Shown here piece after piece: positions 42,841 to 52,181 of a stretch of DNA of 64,000 bases. The notes under the pieces were generated by a model. The model saw nothing but the letters and a program-made list of their open reading frames with translations, was not told the origin of the DNA and ran no database searches. Numbering within the stretch: position 1 is the first letter of the stretch; each line of letters begins with the position of its first letter. The position numbers and the translations under genes are program-made. This DNA is from Solibacillus isronensis (GTDB taxonomy: Bacteria; Bacillota; Bacilli; Bacillales_A; Planococcaceae): NCBI RefSeq assembly GCF_023715405.1, contig NZ_JAMBOC010000004.1, positions 1-64,000 on the forward strand, written 5' to 3'.

Positions 42841-43442
42841 TATATTGTCGTCCCTTTATGTTCCCGCTGCAAAATGGCGTACATATAATGGTCGACCCAT
42901 TTGCCGTTTATATACAAAAGCTCTCGCAATAATCCTTCTCTTGTAAAACCCGATTTTTCCAATACACGAATCGAAGCTGAATTTTGTGGTGCAACATATG
43001 CCTCTATTCGGTGAAGATTTAATGTAATAAAAGCGAATTCCATTACTATACGTACCGCTTCTGTAACAATTCCTTTACCTGTGAAATTCTCATCCATTGA
43101 ATAGCCGATAAAACCACTTGAATAAGGTAAACGTTTAATTGAGTAGAGTGAAATATGTCCGATTAATTGACCTGTTGCATTGTAAAAAATCCCGAAAGAA
43201 AATTCACGGTTTGTTTGCAGCAAATGTATGCTTTCCAAAATTTTATTATACTGTACTTGTTCCGTATAAAATTCATCTCGATGTAATGGTTCAAATTCGG
43301 ACCAATACATTTTATTGTCTCTTAGTAATTTTGCCAACCCTTTCGCATCGGACGGGGTGAATGTGCGAAGCGAACATTGTTGCCCAATAAGTTGAACCAT
43401 TGGACCCTCCTTCTTGTGAAATAGCTTGAATAAGCTTTTCAT
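42840..43442 (-). CDS. GNAT family N-acetyltransferase (RimJ/RimL-like)
   Basis: This protein of up to 200 residues has the GNAT fold. Motif A is ENFTGKGIVTEAVRIVMEFAF and motif B NLHRIEAYVAPQNSASIRVLEKSGFTREG, the pattern of ribosomal-protein Ser/Ala N-acetyltransferases such as YdaF/YjcK; the target is unknown. Two starts have ribosome sites: the longer (MKSLFKLF) behind AAGGTGG, and an internal one at 43400 (MVQLIGQQ) behind GGAGGG, where the conserved domain begins. The longer reading is reported but the shorter one is at least as likely. It follows the PPK2 gene with a 31-nt gap. Confidence 0.85.
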   Translation of the reverse strand: MKSLFKLFHKKEGPMVQLIGQQCSLRTFTPSDAKGLAKLLRDNKMYWSEFEPLHRDEFYTEQVQYNKILESIHLLQTNREFSFGIFYNATGQLIGHISLYSIKRLPYSSGFIGYSMDENFTGKGIVTEAVRIVMEFAFITLNLHRIEAYVAPQNSASIRVLEKSGFTREGLLRELLYINGKWVDHYMYAILQREHKGTTI

Positions 43443-43473
43443 TGAACCACCTTCATTTCATTTCAAAGCTCGC

Positions 43474-44316
43474 CTACCGTTTTTTCAACTTTTTCTTTTT
43501 TGATTTTACAGGCTTTGGCTTTATATCTATAAATTCCGTTTTTTCTTTATCTGGAGCTGTTTCATTACCTTTTTCGAAAATGTTCGTAAGCTTCATGCCC
43601 CGTTTTGTAACTTCTTTTTCTATATGGGCAACTGTTTCTTTTAGTACTTGAACACGTGCATAGTTTTTGTCGTTCCCTGCTATTAAGTGCCAAGGGGCGT
43701 CTTCCGAATTGGTTTTTTCGAACATTTCATCGGCTGCCTCACAATATAAATCAAATTTATCACGATTCCGCCAATCTTCAGCCGTCAATTTCCATGATTT
43801 ATACGGATCGGCTGCTCTTTCATTAAAACGTTTAAGTTGTTCATCGGAATCGATATGGATCCAAAATTTAATCATTATATAATCTTCATCTGTCAATTGT
43901 TTCTCAAAGCTATTAATTTCTTCATAAGCGCGTTTCCACTCTGTCTCTTCAGCAAATCCTTCTATGCGCTCCACAAGTACCCGCCCATACCAGGAACGGT
44001 CGAAAATTGCGATTTGGCCATGCTGCGGCAACTTTCTCCAGAAACGTTGCATATAATGATACCGCATTTCATGGGGCTGCGGGGCTGAGATGGGCCATAC
44101 CATTAACCCGCGCGGATCGATACGTTCAGTTAGGCGCTTGATCGCTCCCCCTTTGCCCGCTGCATCCATACCTTCAAATGCAATAATAAGGCCTATTTTA
44201 TTGTTGAATAAAAATTGCTGGGCGTTTAGCATTTCGTATTGTAAAGCTTTCAATTGCTTCTTATAGACCTCTTTCTCCAGTTTTTGCGATAAATCCATAT
44301 CTTTTAGCTTTTTCAA
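43474..44316 (-). CDS. polyphosphate kinase 2 (PPK2) family protein
   Basis: PPK2 enzymes transfer phosphate between polyphosphate and nucleotides. The 280-residue protein has Walker A EGMDAAGKGGAIKRL, the WPISAPQPHEMRYHYMQRFW segment, and the lid/Walker B IFDRSWYGRVLVERIEGF, all intact. Length and a basic C-terminal tail (KPVKSKKKKLKKR) fit single-domain PPK2. The direction (polyP to ADP/AMP or the reverse) cannot be read from sequence. A TTG start lies about 9 nt after GGGGAGG. It probably shares a transcript with the acetyltransferase gene downstream. Confidence 0.9.
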   Translation of the reverse strand: MKKLKDMDLSQKLEKEVYKKQLKALQYEMLNAQQFLFNNKIGLIIAFEGMDAAGKGGAIKRLTERIDPRGLMVWPISAPQPHEMRYHYMQRFWRKLPQHGQIAIFDRSWYGRVLVERIEGFAEETEWKRAYEEINSFEKQLTDEDYIMIKFWIHIDSDEQLKRFNERAADPYKSWKLTAEDWRNRDKFDLYCEAADEMFEKTNSEDAPWHLIAGNDKNYARVQVLKETVAHIEKEVTKRGMKLTNIFEKGNETAPDKEKTEFIDIKPKPVKSKKKKLKKR

Positions 44317-44449
44317 ATAGTGCTGCCTCCCCTACTCCGGTTATTTATGTATATTTTACTTGAAAGTGTATGGAATTGGTAATTGTTGCAGTCATTTATT
44401 TGAATCGTTTGATTATTTTATGTTGAAGCCTTGTTTTGATAGAACAAAA

Positions 44450-44480
44450 AAAAGCGGGCGCACTTATATATGCACCCACG
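44450..44480 (-). terminator. terminator after map
   Basis: On the minus strand GGGTGCA and TGCGCCC (one G-U pair) close a loop and run into GCTTTTTTTTGTTC. Confidence 0.75.
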
Positions 44481-44488
44481 TTTATAAC

Positions 44489-45310
<822 letters not shown>

Positions 45311-45378
45311 TCAAGGATTTTAAAATTTGCCGTTTAATTACTAATTTAGTACAACTTTCTACTATTAATATGAAAAAA

Positions 45379-45410
45379 CTTGCAGCAGGAAAAGTATTCC
45401 TCACTGCAAG
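45379..45410 (-). terminator. terminator after thiT
   Basis: CTTGCAG and CTGCAAG pair around a long loop on the minus strand and are followed by TTTTTTC. Confidence 0.75.
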
Positions 45411-45428
45411 CTTTGAGTTTTCTATTCG

Positions 45429-45995
45429 TTATGTTGTTTTTACTTTTTGCAGTAAACGAGGTGCAGATGTGAATAAAACAACTGCGATAATTGCCGTAAG
45501 TATAGTAGCAGGTACCATATAAGTACTGTTGTAGATAATTGAATAGGCCCATACATTATCATCGCCTGCATATTCTTTAAAGAACACGACACCTGCAAGC
45601 AAGTGCGATACAAATCTTAAAGCACCACCTATAAGTGCCCCAATGACGATATAAAATGCCATTTTCACTTTATTGAGCGATTGTGCAGCCTCTAATAACG
45701 GCTTTCTTACAATTGCCGCTAACCCTACTACTGTAAATGCAAGGCCGTAATCTAAAATAGCCTGAAGCCAGTGTACAATGTATGCACCGAACATCATTTG
45801 CATCACGCCGATCAGCAAGCCTGTTGCAAGTCCTGCTGTTAATCCCCAACGAATGGCCATTAACATGATCGGTACCATAACAAAGCTGATTGACCCGCCT
45901 TGTGCCCACATTTTAAATGATACTTGATCCAACACAAGTCCGATGGCAGCAAATATCGCTATCTCCACCATCATCAATAATTTCTTTCTGTCCAT
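45429..45995 (-). CDS. thiT: thiamine ECF transporter substrate-binding protein ThiT
   Basis: This is a 188-residue integral membrane S-component of the energy-coupling-factor type with six helices. It shows the family pattern IGLVLDQVSFKMWAQGGSISFVMVPI, whose residues line the thiamine pocket, and LQAILDYGLAFTVVGLA. It binds thiamine and docks on the shared EcfAAT module, not encoded here. The start MDRKKLL follows AAAGGGGC. A TPP riboswitch with its own terminator lies directly upstream, confirming thiamine specificity. Confidence 0.95.
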   Translation of the reverse strand: MDRKKLLMMVEIAIFAAIGLVLDQVSFKMWAQGGSISFVMVPIMLMAIRWGLTAGLATGLLIGVMQMMFGAYIVHWLQAILDYGLAFTVVGLAAIVRKPLLEAAQSLNKVKMAFYIVIGALIGGALRFVSHLLAGVVFFKEYAGDDNVWAYSIIYNSTYMVPATILTAIIAVVLFTSAPRLLQKVKTT

Positions 45996-46085
45996 AACAA
46001 TGCCCCTTTCTTTTATCCGATGTAACAAAAGTGAAGAGGGATAGAATGGAACTTTTACTTCTTCTAGGTATTTAGAAAAAGTAAA

Positions 46086-46120
46086 AAACGATAATCAGGA
46101 CAAAAGCCTGACTATCGTTT
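46086..46120 (-). terminator. riboswitch expression-platform terminator
   Basis: AAACGATAGTCAGG and CCTGATTATCGTTT form a 14-bp stem (one G-T) followed by TTTTAC on the minus strand, between the TPP aptamer and thiT. It would form when TPP is bound. Confidence 0.85.
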
Positions 46121-46137
46121 GAACAGTCGGATTCTAT

Positions 46138-46229
46138 CCACATCCCTACGCAAGTGCTAACTTACAGGTTCAAAGAGTCAGTGCAATCCCGTGCACAATC
46201 TCAGCCGACTTTCTCGGCACCCCTTGTGG
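46138..46229 (-). promoter_or_regulatory. TPP (thiamine pyrophosphate) riboswitch
   Basis: The minus strand has the THI-box core in order: CCACAAGGGGTGC, GGCTGAGA, then TTGAACCTG, GTTAGCACTTGCGTAGGGA and a closing TGTGG that pairs with the initial CCACA (stem P1). These are the conserved pyrimidine- and pyrophosphate-sensing elements. It controls thiT through the terminator that follows. Confidence 0.95.
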
Positions 46230-46349
46230 TACATCTAATTTTTATTGTTTGAACATGCTCATTGTAACGAATATTTTTACAACTTTCAACAGCTATTATT
46301 TTGAAACGTAATAGAATTACATATACTAGATACGAAGGAGTGATAAATA

Positions 46350-46682
46350 ATGGATCAATCGAAAGGTTTAAGTGCACTGAGCTATTTGAGCTTTTATTTT
46401 GCACCGTTTATTTTACCGTTAATTATATTTATTGTTACGAAAGATGATGCCGTTAAAGGCCATTCTAAAAAAGCTTTTATTACCCAACTCATACCGATAC
46501 TGTTAGGGATTTTTTATATGATTTACTTTTTCACTTCCGTTCTTTCCTGGAATGACACTTTGACCTTGAGCATTCAGGACTTTTTTATTAGTTCGCATTT
46601 TATCGGATTTATTTTTTTAGTTGTTATTACGTTTATCCTGGCGATATGGAATTTAGCTCAAGCGATTAAAGTTTTACGTTAA
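46350..46682 (+). CDS. DUF4870 family membrane protein
   Basis: This 110-residue protein has three or four hydrophobic helices and the DUF4870 pattern: GLSALSYLSFYFAPFILPLI, TKDDAVKGHSKKAFITQL (the conserved short charged loop), and a C-terminal pair of helices ending AIWNLAQAIKVL. Function is unknown. The ATG follows AAGGAGTG. It is followed by a very small cationic gene, probably in the same transcript. Confidence 0.85.
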   Translation: MDQSKGLSALSYLSFYFAPFILPLIIFIVTKDDAVKGHSKKAFITQLIPILLGIFYMIYFFTSVLSWNDTLTLSIQDFFISSHFIGFIFLVVITFILAIWNLAQAIKVLR

Positions 46683-46750
46683 TGTTTATGAACGCTCCAT
46701 CTTTGGGTATATTTTTTATACGAAATGTATTCGTTAAGGAGTGTTTACTA

Positions 46751-46882
46751 ATGAAATTAAAAAAACTCATTAAAACAGCAATTAAATATGGACCAATCGT
46801 GTATCCGATCATTAAAAAAATGATGGACAACAAAAAAACTACACCCCAACCAGCAACTTCACGACGAACTCCAAAACGTTGA
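46751..46882 (+). CDS. 43-residue cationic amphipathic small protein
   Basis: This short gene, MKLKKLIKTAIKYGPIVYPI then IKKMMDNKK and a Pro/Arg tail, has AAGGAG 9 nt before its ATG. The first 27 residues can form a basic amphipathic helix, the rest is disordered and very basic. I do not recognise a named family. Its place after the DUF4870 gene and before a strong terminator argues that it is real. Possibly membrane-associated (inference); a longer in-frame reading lacks a ribosome site. Confidence 0.65.
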   Translation: MKLKKLIKTAIKYGPIVYPIIKKMMDNKKTTPQPATSRRTPKR

Positions 46883-46888
46883 CGCAAA

Positions 46889-46927
46889 AAACACATTTCC
46901 CACTTTAACTGGAGGGAAATGTGTTTT
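46889..46927 (+). terminator. bidirectional terminator, small cationic gene / sbcC
   Basis: AACACATTTCC and GGAAATGTGTT pair around a 14-nt loop with A6 before and T8 after. Confidence 0.9.
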
Positions 46928-46932
46928 TTTTC

Positions 46933-49900
46933 TTACTTAATAATAATCTCAGTTTTACTGTAGCCTTCTTTTAGCTTTTGTACTTGCAAAATAGCTGGCA
47001 TTGCTGCTTTTAATTCGGCCACATGGGAAATGACGCCGATTAAGCGCCCTGTTTGCTGAAGATCGATTAATATATCGATCGCTCTTCTTAACGCTTCCTC
47101 ATCCAAAGTACCGAATCCTTCATCAATAAACATCGTATCGATATGCACACTTCCTTGAACACTTTGAATAACATCGGCCATTCCTAAAGCTAATGAAAGT
47201 GAGGCATTGAATTTTTCACCACCGGACAGTGTTTTTACATCCCGCGTTTGCCCTGTATGACTGTCATATACATCGATGCTGAGTCCGCTTTGGGCATTTC
47301 CTTCTTTCCTTCCTGTAGATTTCAGGAAGTATTGGCCATTTGATAAGACACGCAAACGTTCATTTGCCGCATGCGTCACTTTTTCCAAATAGCCGATTTG
47401 TACAAACCGCTCAAATGAAATCTTCGCATCATTTTGACCGCGAATTAAATTATAAACATGTTCGACTTGCATCAGTTTCGCTTTATAGCTTTCAATCTGC
47501 TGTGCGGATTGGTCAAGTTTATCGCGCGTCTCCTCACATTGCTCCACATAGGACTGGATCAACGTCATTTTCGAGTACTGTGCCTCGATCTGCTCATTCA
47601 GCTCATGAATCAGTTGCTCACATGCCGTTAAATCAGCTCGTTCTTTTCCTTCGAGCAAAGGTTCTTCCTCAGCAATTTGAACAGATAATGTATGAACACT
47701 TTGTTTGTACGCTTCAACCGCATCCTGAATTTGCTGCTGTACATTTAAAGGCAGTAATGCAGTCTTATACGTTTCCAAGTCGAAACCTTCCTGCTCCAAT
47801 GCTGATTCAAATGCTTTTTGCGCTAAAAGAGATTCCTGCTGTTTTTCTGTTACAAGATTTTTCGCATGGAGATGGTTTACTTCACAAGATTTTTCATCCA
47901 ATTGGATTTTTTGCATCGCTTCAAGTGCATTTTGAATTGCAATTTTCAAATGGCGATGTTTTTGCTGCTGGCTCGCCAATTCTTGTGTTACTTCATCCAA
48001 TCTAGAAAACTGAGGCAATAATGATTGCTCACTTTGCTCAAGCTTCCCTTTTTCCTGCGCATATTGTTTATCAATATCGATTACATATTGCTGCCCTTTT
48101 TCAATGCGCCCTTGCAGCACTTCTTTATTTTCTGAAAGCTGTGCCATCGTTTTCTTTTCATTGATAAGCTGTGCCTGCTGCTGTTTTTGCTTTGTCAACT
48201 GCGCAGTCAGTACGGCCAATTGCTGTTCATACTCATGTAATTGTGAAAGCTCAGCGTCAAGTAACTGAAGCGCACTTCTTTTTTGTTCCAACGTTGCCTT
48301 TTCCACATCAAATTTCGAATTGACCTGGTAAAAGCTTTGCATCGCCCGATCGCCTTCATGACGCAGCTGTGCCAATGCATTGTCATCAATTACAACTGCT
48401 TCGCTGTTATGAATGGATGGGTGCTCTGTGCTTCCACATACAGGACATGCTGCCCCGTGCTGTAGTGATGCTGCAAGAAAGGCTGCCTGGTTGCTGCGTA
48501 TTTGCTGCTCCATATTTTGCAGCTTCTGTTGTGCTTCATCAGCAACTTGTTTCTTATCAGCAAGCTGTTTCGCTAAAGTTTCGACATTTATTTGTATTGC
48601 AGCCACTTCTTTTACCATTTCAATTTTCCGTGCTAATGCAGCATGTGCTTCATACGTTTCATGGTATGTAATGGTCGCATCTTCCAGCTCATTTATAATG
48701 GCTTGCTGCTGCTGTTGTTTTTCTTTTAAAGAGAATGCTTCGTTTTGCAGCTTATCAAATAATTGCTTGGCATTTTTTTGGTTTTCTGTAAGCTTTGCCA
48801 CCTTTTCCCGCTGTGTATTAATCGATTGATAAATCGGGACAAGCTGCTCAAGCTGCGAAATCGATTTCGTATAGTTATCCAACAATGGTTCTTGCTGTTT
48901 TTGCTCCTGATAATGATTTGTCGCCTGCTGAAGTTGTTCTTGTGCACATTCATAGTCAGTCTTTGCTTTTTGTAAGGAGACTTCCGCTTGTTCAAGCTGC
49001 CGTTTCACCTTATCATATTCACGTTCTAATGGTTCTATTTGATTAGCCTTTTTGGCAAGTATAAGTTTCTGCTGTTCCGCTTGTATTTTATCTTTTTGTT
49101 GCAATAATTCTTCGAGCCGCGCTTTCCGTATTAAAAACTTTTCAATCCGTTCATTTAACAGTCTTTGTTCATTTAATGTTTTAACTAACTTTTGTAATTC
49201 CTTTTTCGATGCATCATATTCACCTTTTAAAGCAGTACATTGACCCTCATAATATTGCTGTTCTGTCAGCAAGGCACTCTTTACTTGATACAGATTAATG
49301 ACATCATTGTTCAACGTTGAAAACAATTCCGATTCTCTTTGCGGAAGTCGGGACCGAATTTCATGAATTGTATTGTCCTGCTGCATCTTTGCTTGTTCAT
49401 AATGCTTTTCAGCAATATTCTTTTTCTCTTTAAGCAGTTCCACCATTTTCGTAAAGCGTTCCGTTTTGAAAATTTTCCGGAAAATCTCTTCTTTATGCTT
49501 TGATTCCGAAGTGAGGAGCTTTTGAAATTCTCCTTGCGGCAGCATGACGATCTGATTGAACTGGGACTGTGTTAAGCCGATCAGTTCTTCAACTTTCGAC
49601 TGAATGAGCTTCACTTGAAACTTCTCCACAGCGGGCACAATGACCCCATCCGTAATTTCAAAAAACTCGCGCTTTGCACTTGCTCCGTCATGACCAAATT
49701 TCCGCCAAATACGGTAAAGGCGACCCCGTACTTCAAATTCTAGTTCGACTTCCGTATCAACAGTTTCATCCGCAAAATCACTGCGCAAAAACAGCGACTT
49801 TTCCCGATCCTCTCCACTTCCAGAATCATAAAGTGCAAACGTAATCGCATCAAAAATAGTCGTTTTTCCCGCGCCCGTTGCACCGGAAACGACAAAAATT

Positions 49901-49986
49901 CCATGTTCATGGAGTTTAGTAAAATCAATGACTTCTTTTTGATGATATGGTCCAAATGCTGTCATCGATAATTTTATTGGCTTCAT
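46933..49986 (-). CDS. sbcC: nuclease SbcCD subunit C
   Basis: This SMC-like ATPase of 1017 residues works with SbcD to cut hairpins and DNA ends. It has Walker A in VVSGATGAGKTTIFDAITF, long coiled coils, a zinc hook CPVCGSTEHPS near residue 505, signature LSGGEKFNASLSLALGMADV and Walker B DTMFIDEGFGTLDEE near the C-terminus. The length is a little shorter than the B. subtilis protein, through shorter coiled coils. The sbcD stop lies 2 nt before its ATG, so the two are translated together. Confidence 0.95.
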   Translation of the reverse strand: MKPIKLSMTAFGPYHQKEVIDFTKLHEHGIFVVSGATGAGKTTIFDAITFALYDSGSGEDREKSLFLRSDFADETVDTEVELEFEVRGRLYRIWRKFGHDGASAKREFFEITDGVIVPAVEKFQVKLIQSKVEELIGLTQSQFNQIVMLPQGEFQKLLTSESKHKEEIFRKIFKTERFTKMVELLKEKKNIAEKHYEQAKMQQDNTIHEIRSRLPQRESELFSTLNNDVINLYQVKSALLTEQQYYEGQCTALKGEYDASKKELQKLVKTLNEQRLLNERIEKFLIRKARLEELLQQKDKIQAEQQKLILAKKANQIEPLEREYDKVKRQLEQAEVSLQKAKTDYECAQEQLQQATNHYQEQKQQEPLLDNYTKSISQLEQLVPIYQSINTQREKVAKLTENQKNAKQLFDKLQNEAFSLKEKQQQQQAIINELEDATITYHETYEAHAALARKIEMVKEVAAIQINVETLAKQLADKKQVADEAQQKLQNMEQQIRSNQAAFLAASLQHGAACPVCGSTEHPSIHNSEAVVIDDNALAQLRHEGDRAMQSFYQVNSKFDVEKATLEQKRSALQLLDAELSQLHEYEQQLAVLTAQLTKQKQQQAQLINEKKTMAQLSENKEVLQGRIEKGQQYVIDIDKQYAQEKGKLEQSEQSLLPQFSRLDEVTQELASQQQKHRHLKIAIQNALEAMQKIQLDEKSCEVNHLHAKNLVTEKQQESLLAQKAFESALEQEGFDLETYKTALLPLNVQQQIQDAVEAYKQSVHTLSVQIAEEEPLLEGKERADLTACEQLIHELNEQIEAQYSKMTLIQSYVEQCEETRDKLDQSAQQIESYKAKLMQVEHVYNLIRGQNDAKISFERFVQIGYLEKVTHAANERLRVLSNGQYFLKSTGRKEGNAQSGLSIDVYDSHTGQTRDVKTLSGGEKFNASLSLALGMADVIQSVQGSVHIDTMFIDEGFGTLDEEALRRAIDILIDLQQTGRLIGVISHVAELKAAMPAILQVQKLKEGYSKTEIIIK

Positions 49987-49988
49987 CG

Positions 49989-51152
49989 TTACAGCACCTC
50001 CTGTTTTTCACGTTCATTTTCAATTAGCTGCTCTAATACATCAGTATAAATCTCTTTTATTTCATCACTTAAAGGCTTGCCTGTCATTTCCGTGTAAAAT
50101 AGTTCAAACAGCTCCGAATCATCCATTTGAACTCGGTTCATAGTTGTCGCATGCTGTTCAAGCTGTGCATACACAACCGTTCGTTCAATATGCAAAGCAT
50201 TCGGATAAACAGTGCGGACAAGTTCGGCAGCACCTTTTACATAATGTTCATCCTGCAATTTAACAAATACATAGTCGTCGTTTACTTTATGCTGCAATAT
50301 ATCCTCAAGCATTCCCGTTACGACACGCATATCCCGTACTGGTGTAAGCATCCTTTTTTCAATCGCCACTGATCCGTCTTCTTTTAAATCAACAACCAAA
50401 AATCCTTTTTTATGTGTCACTTCAGATTCTGAATACTTAAGTGGTGATCCGGAATATTGAATTTTCTCGCTTGCAACAAAGTGCGCCTGATGTAAATGTC
50501 CTAACGCTGTATAACAGAACGGTTCGAATAATGCTGAGCTGATACATTCCGTCCCGCCAATCGTCAATTTGCGTTCAGAGTCACTTGTATTCGGCTCCGG
50601 CATCCCGTCTTTTGTAATGAAGGCATGACCGATTATAATATTGCGTTTCGTATAATCCATTGTTTGTTTAATCTGTTCAATGATTTTCGCCATCGCCGCT
50701 TCATGCGATGTAACGGATTGATCATGAAATACTGCCCGTACAATTGACGGCTCTGCAAAAGGTACTAAATAAAAATGAACTTCCCCATACGCATCATGCA
50801 TAATAACTGGTTCGATATTCTTTTCTAAATGACCGACGATATGTAAACCGCTCGCCTTCATAAATTCACTGCCAAAATTTAAACGTGTAGCGCTATCATG
50901 ATTTCCAGCGATTGCTAAAATCGGTGTTTTTTCATCGACTAAAATTTCTTTCAATGTTTTATTTAATAGTTGGATCGCATCTGTCGGTGGTACTGACCGA
51001 TCATACAAATCTCCGGCAATAATGATGACATCCGGCTTTTCTTTTCTAATTTCTTCGATAAACTGTTCAAGCACAAATTGCTGGTCTTTCGTCATCGATA
51101 CACCTTGTACTATTTTTCCTAAATGCCAATCTGCTGTGTGAAAAATTTTCAT
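49989..51152 (-). CDS. sbcD: nuclease SbcCD subunit D
   Basis: This 387-residue Mre11-type nuclease has all five phosphodiesterase motifs: HTADWHLGK, IIAGDLYDRSVPP, AIAGNHDSATRL, NIIIGHAFI and LGHLHQAHF, which bind two manganese ions. The C-terminal capping and SbcC-binding parts follow. AGGAGGCGG precedes the ATG. It is first in the sbcDC operon. No clear LexA box is visible upstream. Confidence 0.95.
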   Translation of the reverse strand: MKIFHTADWHLGKIVQGVSMTKDQQFVLEQFIEEIRKEKPDVIIIAGDLYDRSVPPTDAIQLLNKTLKEILVDEKTPILAIAGNHDSATRLNFGSEFMKASGLHIVGHLEKNIEPVIMHDAYGEVHFYLVPFAEPSIVRAVFHDQSVTSHEAAMAKIIEQIKQTMDYTKRNIIIGHAFITKDGMPEPNTSDSERKLTIGGTECISSALFEPFCYTALGHLHQAHFVASEKIQYSGSPLKYSESEVTHKKGFLVVDLKEDGSVAIEKRMLTPVRDMRVVTGMLEDILQHKVNDDYVFVKLQDEHYVKGAAELVRTVYPNALHIERTVVYAQLEQHATTMNRVQMDDSELFELFYTEMTGKPLSDEIKEIYTDVLEQLIENEREKQEVL

Positions 51153-51206
51153 GAATACCGCCTCCTATCTTATAACTATAAGTGTACATGAGGGAAAATA
51201 AAAAAA

Positions 51207-51239
51207 CCACATCGTACGAATATTCGTTCGCACGTTGTG
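51207..51239 (-). terminator. hairpin upstream of sbcD
   Basis: CACAACGTGCGAA and TTCGTACGATGTG pair with two imperfect positions and are followed on the minus strand by GTTTTTTTATTTT. It probably ends read-through from the SGNH hydrolase gene. Confidence 0.65.
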
Positions 51240-51261
51240 AGTGAGTAATTGAACAAAAAAA

Positions 51262-51290
51262 CATTCCTTCAAAAGATTTTTGATGGAATG
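51262..51290 (-). terminator. terminator after the SGNH hydrolase gene
   Basis: CATTCCATCAAAA and TTTTGAAGGAATG close a stem with T7 on the minus strand and also T7 on the plus strand. It starts just past the stop. Confidence 0.8.
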
Positions 51291-51296
51291 CTTTTT

Positions 51297-52160
51297 TTAT
51301 ACAAATATCGGTATCGGTTGATCCAGCGTATGCAGCGCGATATATGGTACTTCTTCTACCGCTAACTCCCTTTGCAGCTGAAGTATTTCTTCAAATGTTT
51401 TCGGGTTTGGGGCCGGCATTGCATCGATCGGCAAAATGAGTGCTTCATTCCCGTTATAATTTTTCAACATTTCATTAGCCATAATACGGTACCCTAGCTG
51501 GTTTGGATGCACATCCGCCACATTTGGCAAATATGTTGTGCGCTGCTGTTCAAATGCTTCATAAACATCTACAAATATATAACCTGCTGCTTCAGTTTCC
51601 TGCTTCAGTATCGTATTTAAAAGCTTTACCGCCTCTACTGCTCCATCTGCCTGTTCTTTATGAACACTTACATAAGGAAAATAATAGCCAAGTACATAAA
51701 CTGCCGCTTTCGGTGCCTTTTCATTAATTAACGAAAGCAGCTCTCCCATTTGGGTACGCACTTCATTTAACGCGAAATTCGTATTGAGCTGACTAAAAAC
51801 GAGTGTTCCCTGTTGCGGGTTATGTGTAATAAGCGGCAGTAAATTATTCGCTCCGGCTGACAGTGTGATTAATGTTGCTTCACTTAGCAATGGTTCAGCC
51901 TTTTCAGACTGAACGGTTTCAATCACATTTCCAACACGGTAACCGGGGAAAGTAAGCTCTTTAGAAAAATGCCCGAGCTTACCATGTCTCTCCAGCTGTA
52001 AAGCAATGTAATCCGTATAACCTGCATCAATTTGACTGTAAGGTGTTTGCCCTGCTGCCAAAGAGTCGCCAAGTGCAATATAAACTTCCCGTTCATTGGC
52101 CAATGCTGCCGTTGGAAACAGAACAATACAAAAAATAAGACTAAATATTATTTTTCGCAT
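51297..52160 (-). CDS. secreted SGNH/GDSL-family hydrolase
   Basis: This 287-residue protein starts with a clean signal peptide (MRKIIFSLIFCIVLFPTAALA) and contains the GDSLAAGQTPYSQ block with the nucleophile Ser and the DVHPNQLGYRIMANEM block with catalytic Asp and His. Block III is LSAGANNLLPLI, with Asn in place of the usual Asp of GxND. The substrate may be a lipid, sugar ester or wall acetyl group; it is unknown. The start is behind GTGGGGTG. It lies between the second M29 peptidase and sbcD, with a terminator of its own. Confidence 0.85.
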   Translation of the reverse strand: MRKIIFSLIFCIVLFPTAALANEREVYIALGDSLAAGQTPYSQIDAGYTDYIALQLERHGKLGHFSKELTFPGYRVGNVIETVQSEKAEPLLSEATLITLSAGANNLLPLITHNPQQGTLVFSQLNTNFALNEVRTQMGELLSLINEKAPKAAVYVLGYYFPYVSVHKEQADGAVEAVKLLNTILKQETEAAGYIFVDVYEAFEQQRTTYLPNVADVHPNQLGYRIMANEMLKNYNGNEALILPIDAMPAPNPKTFEEILQLQRELAVEEVPYIALHTLDQPIPIFV

Positions 52161-52181
52161 TTATTCACCCCACTTCAATTG

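Noticed and set aside
47340-48005. Long plus-strand frame (221 codons) inside sbcC
   Set aside because: It is antisense to the coiled-coil region of sbcC, which has full family motifs. The frame has no ribosome site, no recognisable domain and Gln/Leu-biased mirror composition.
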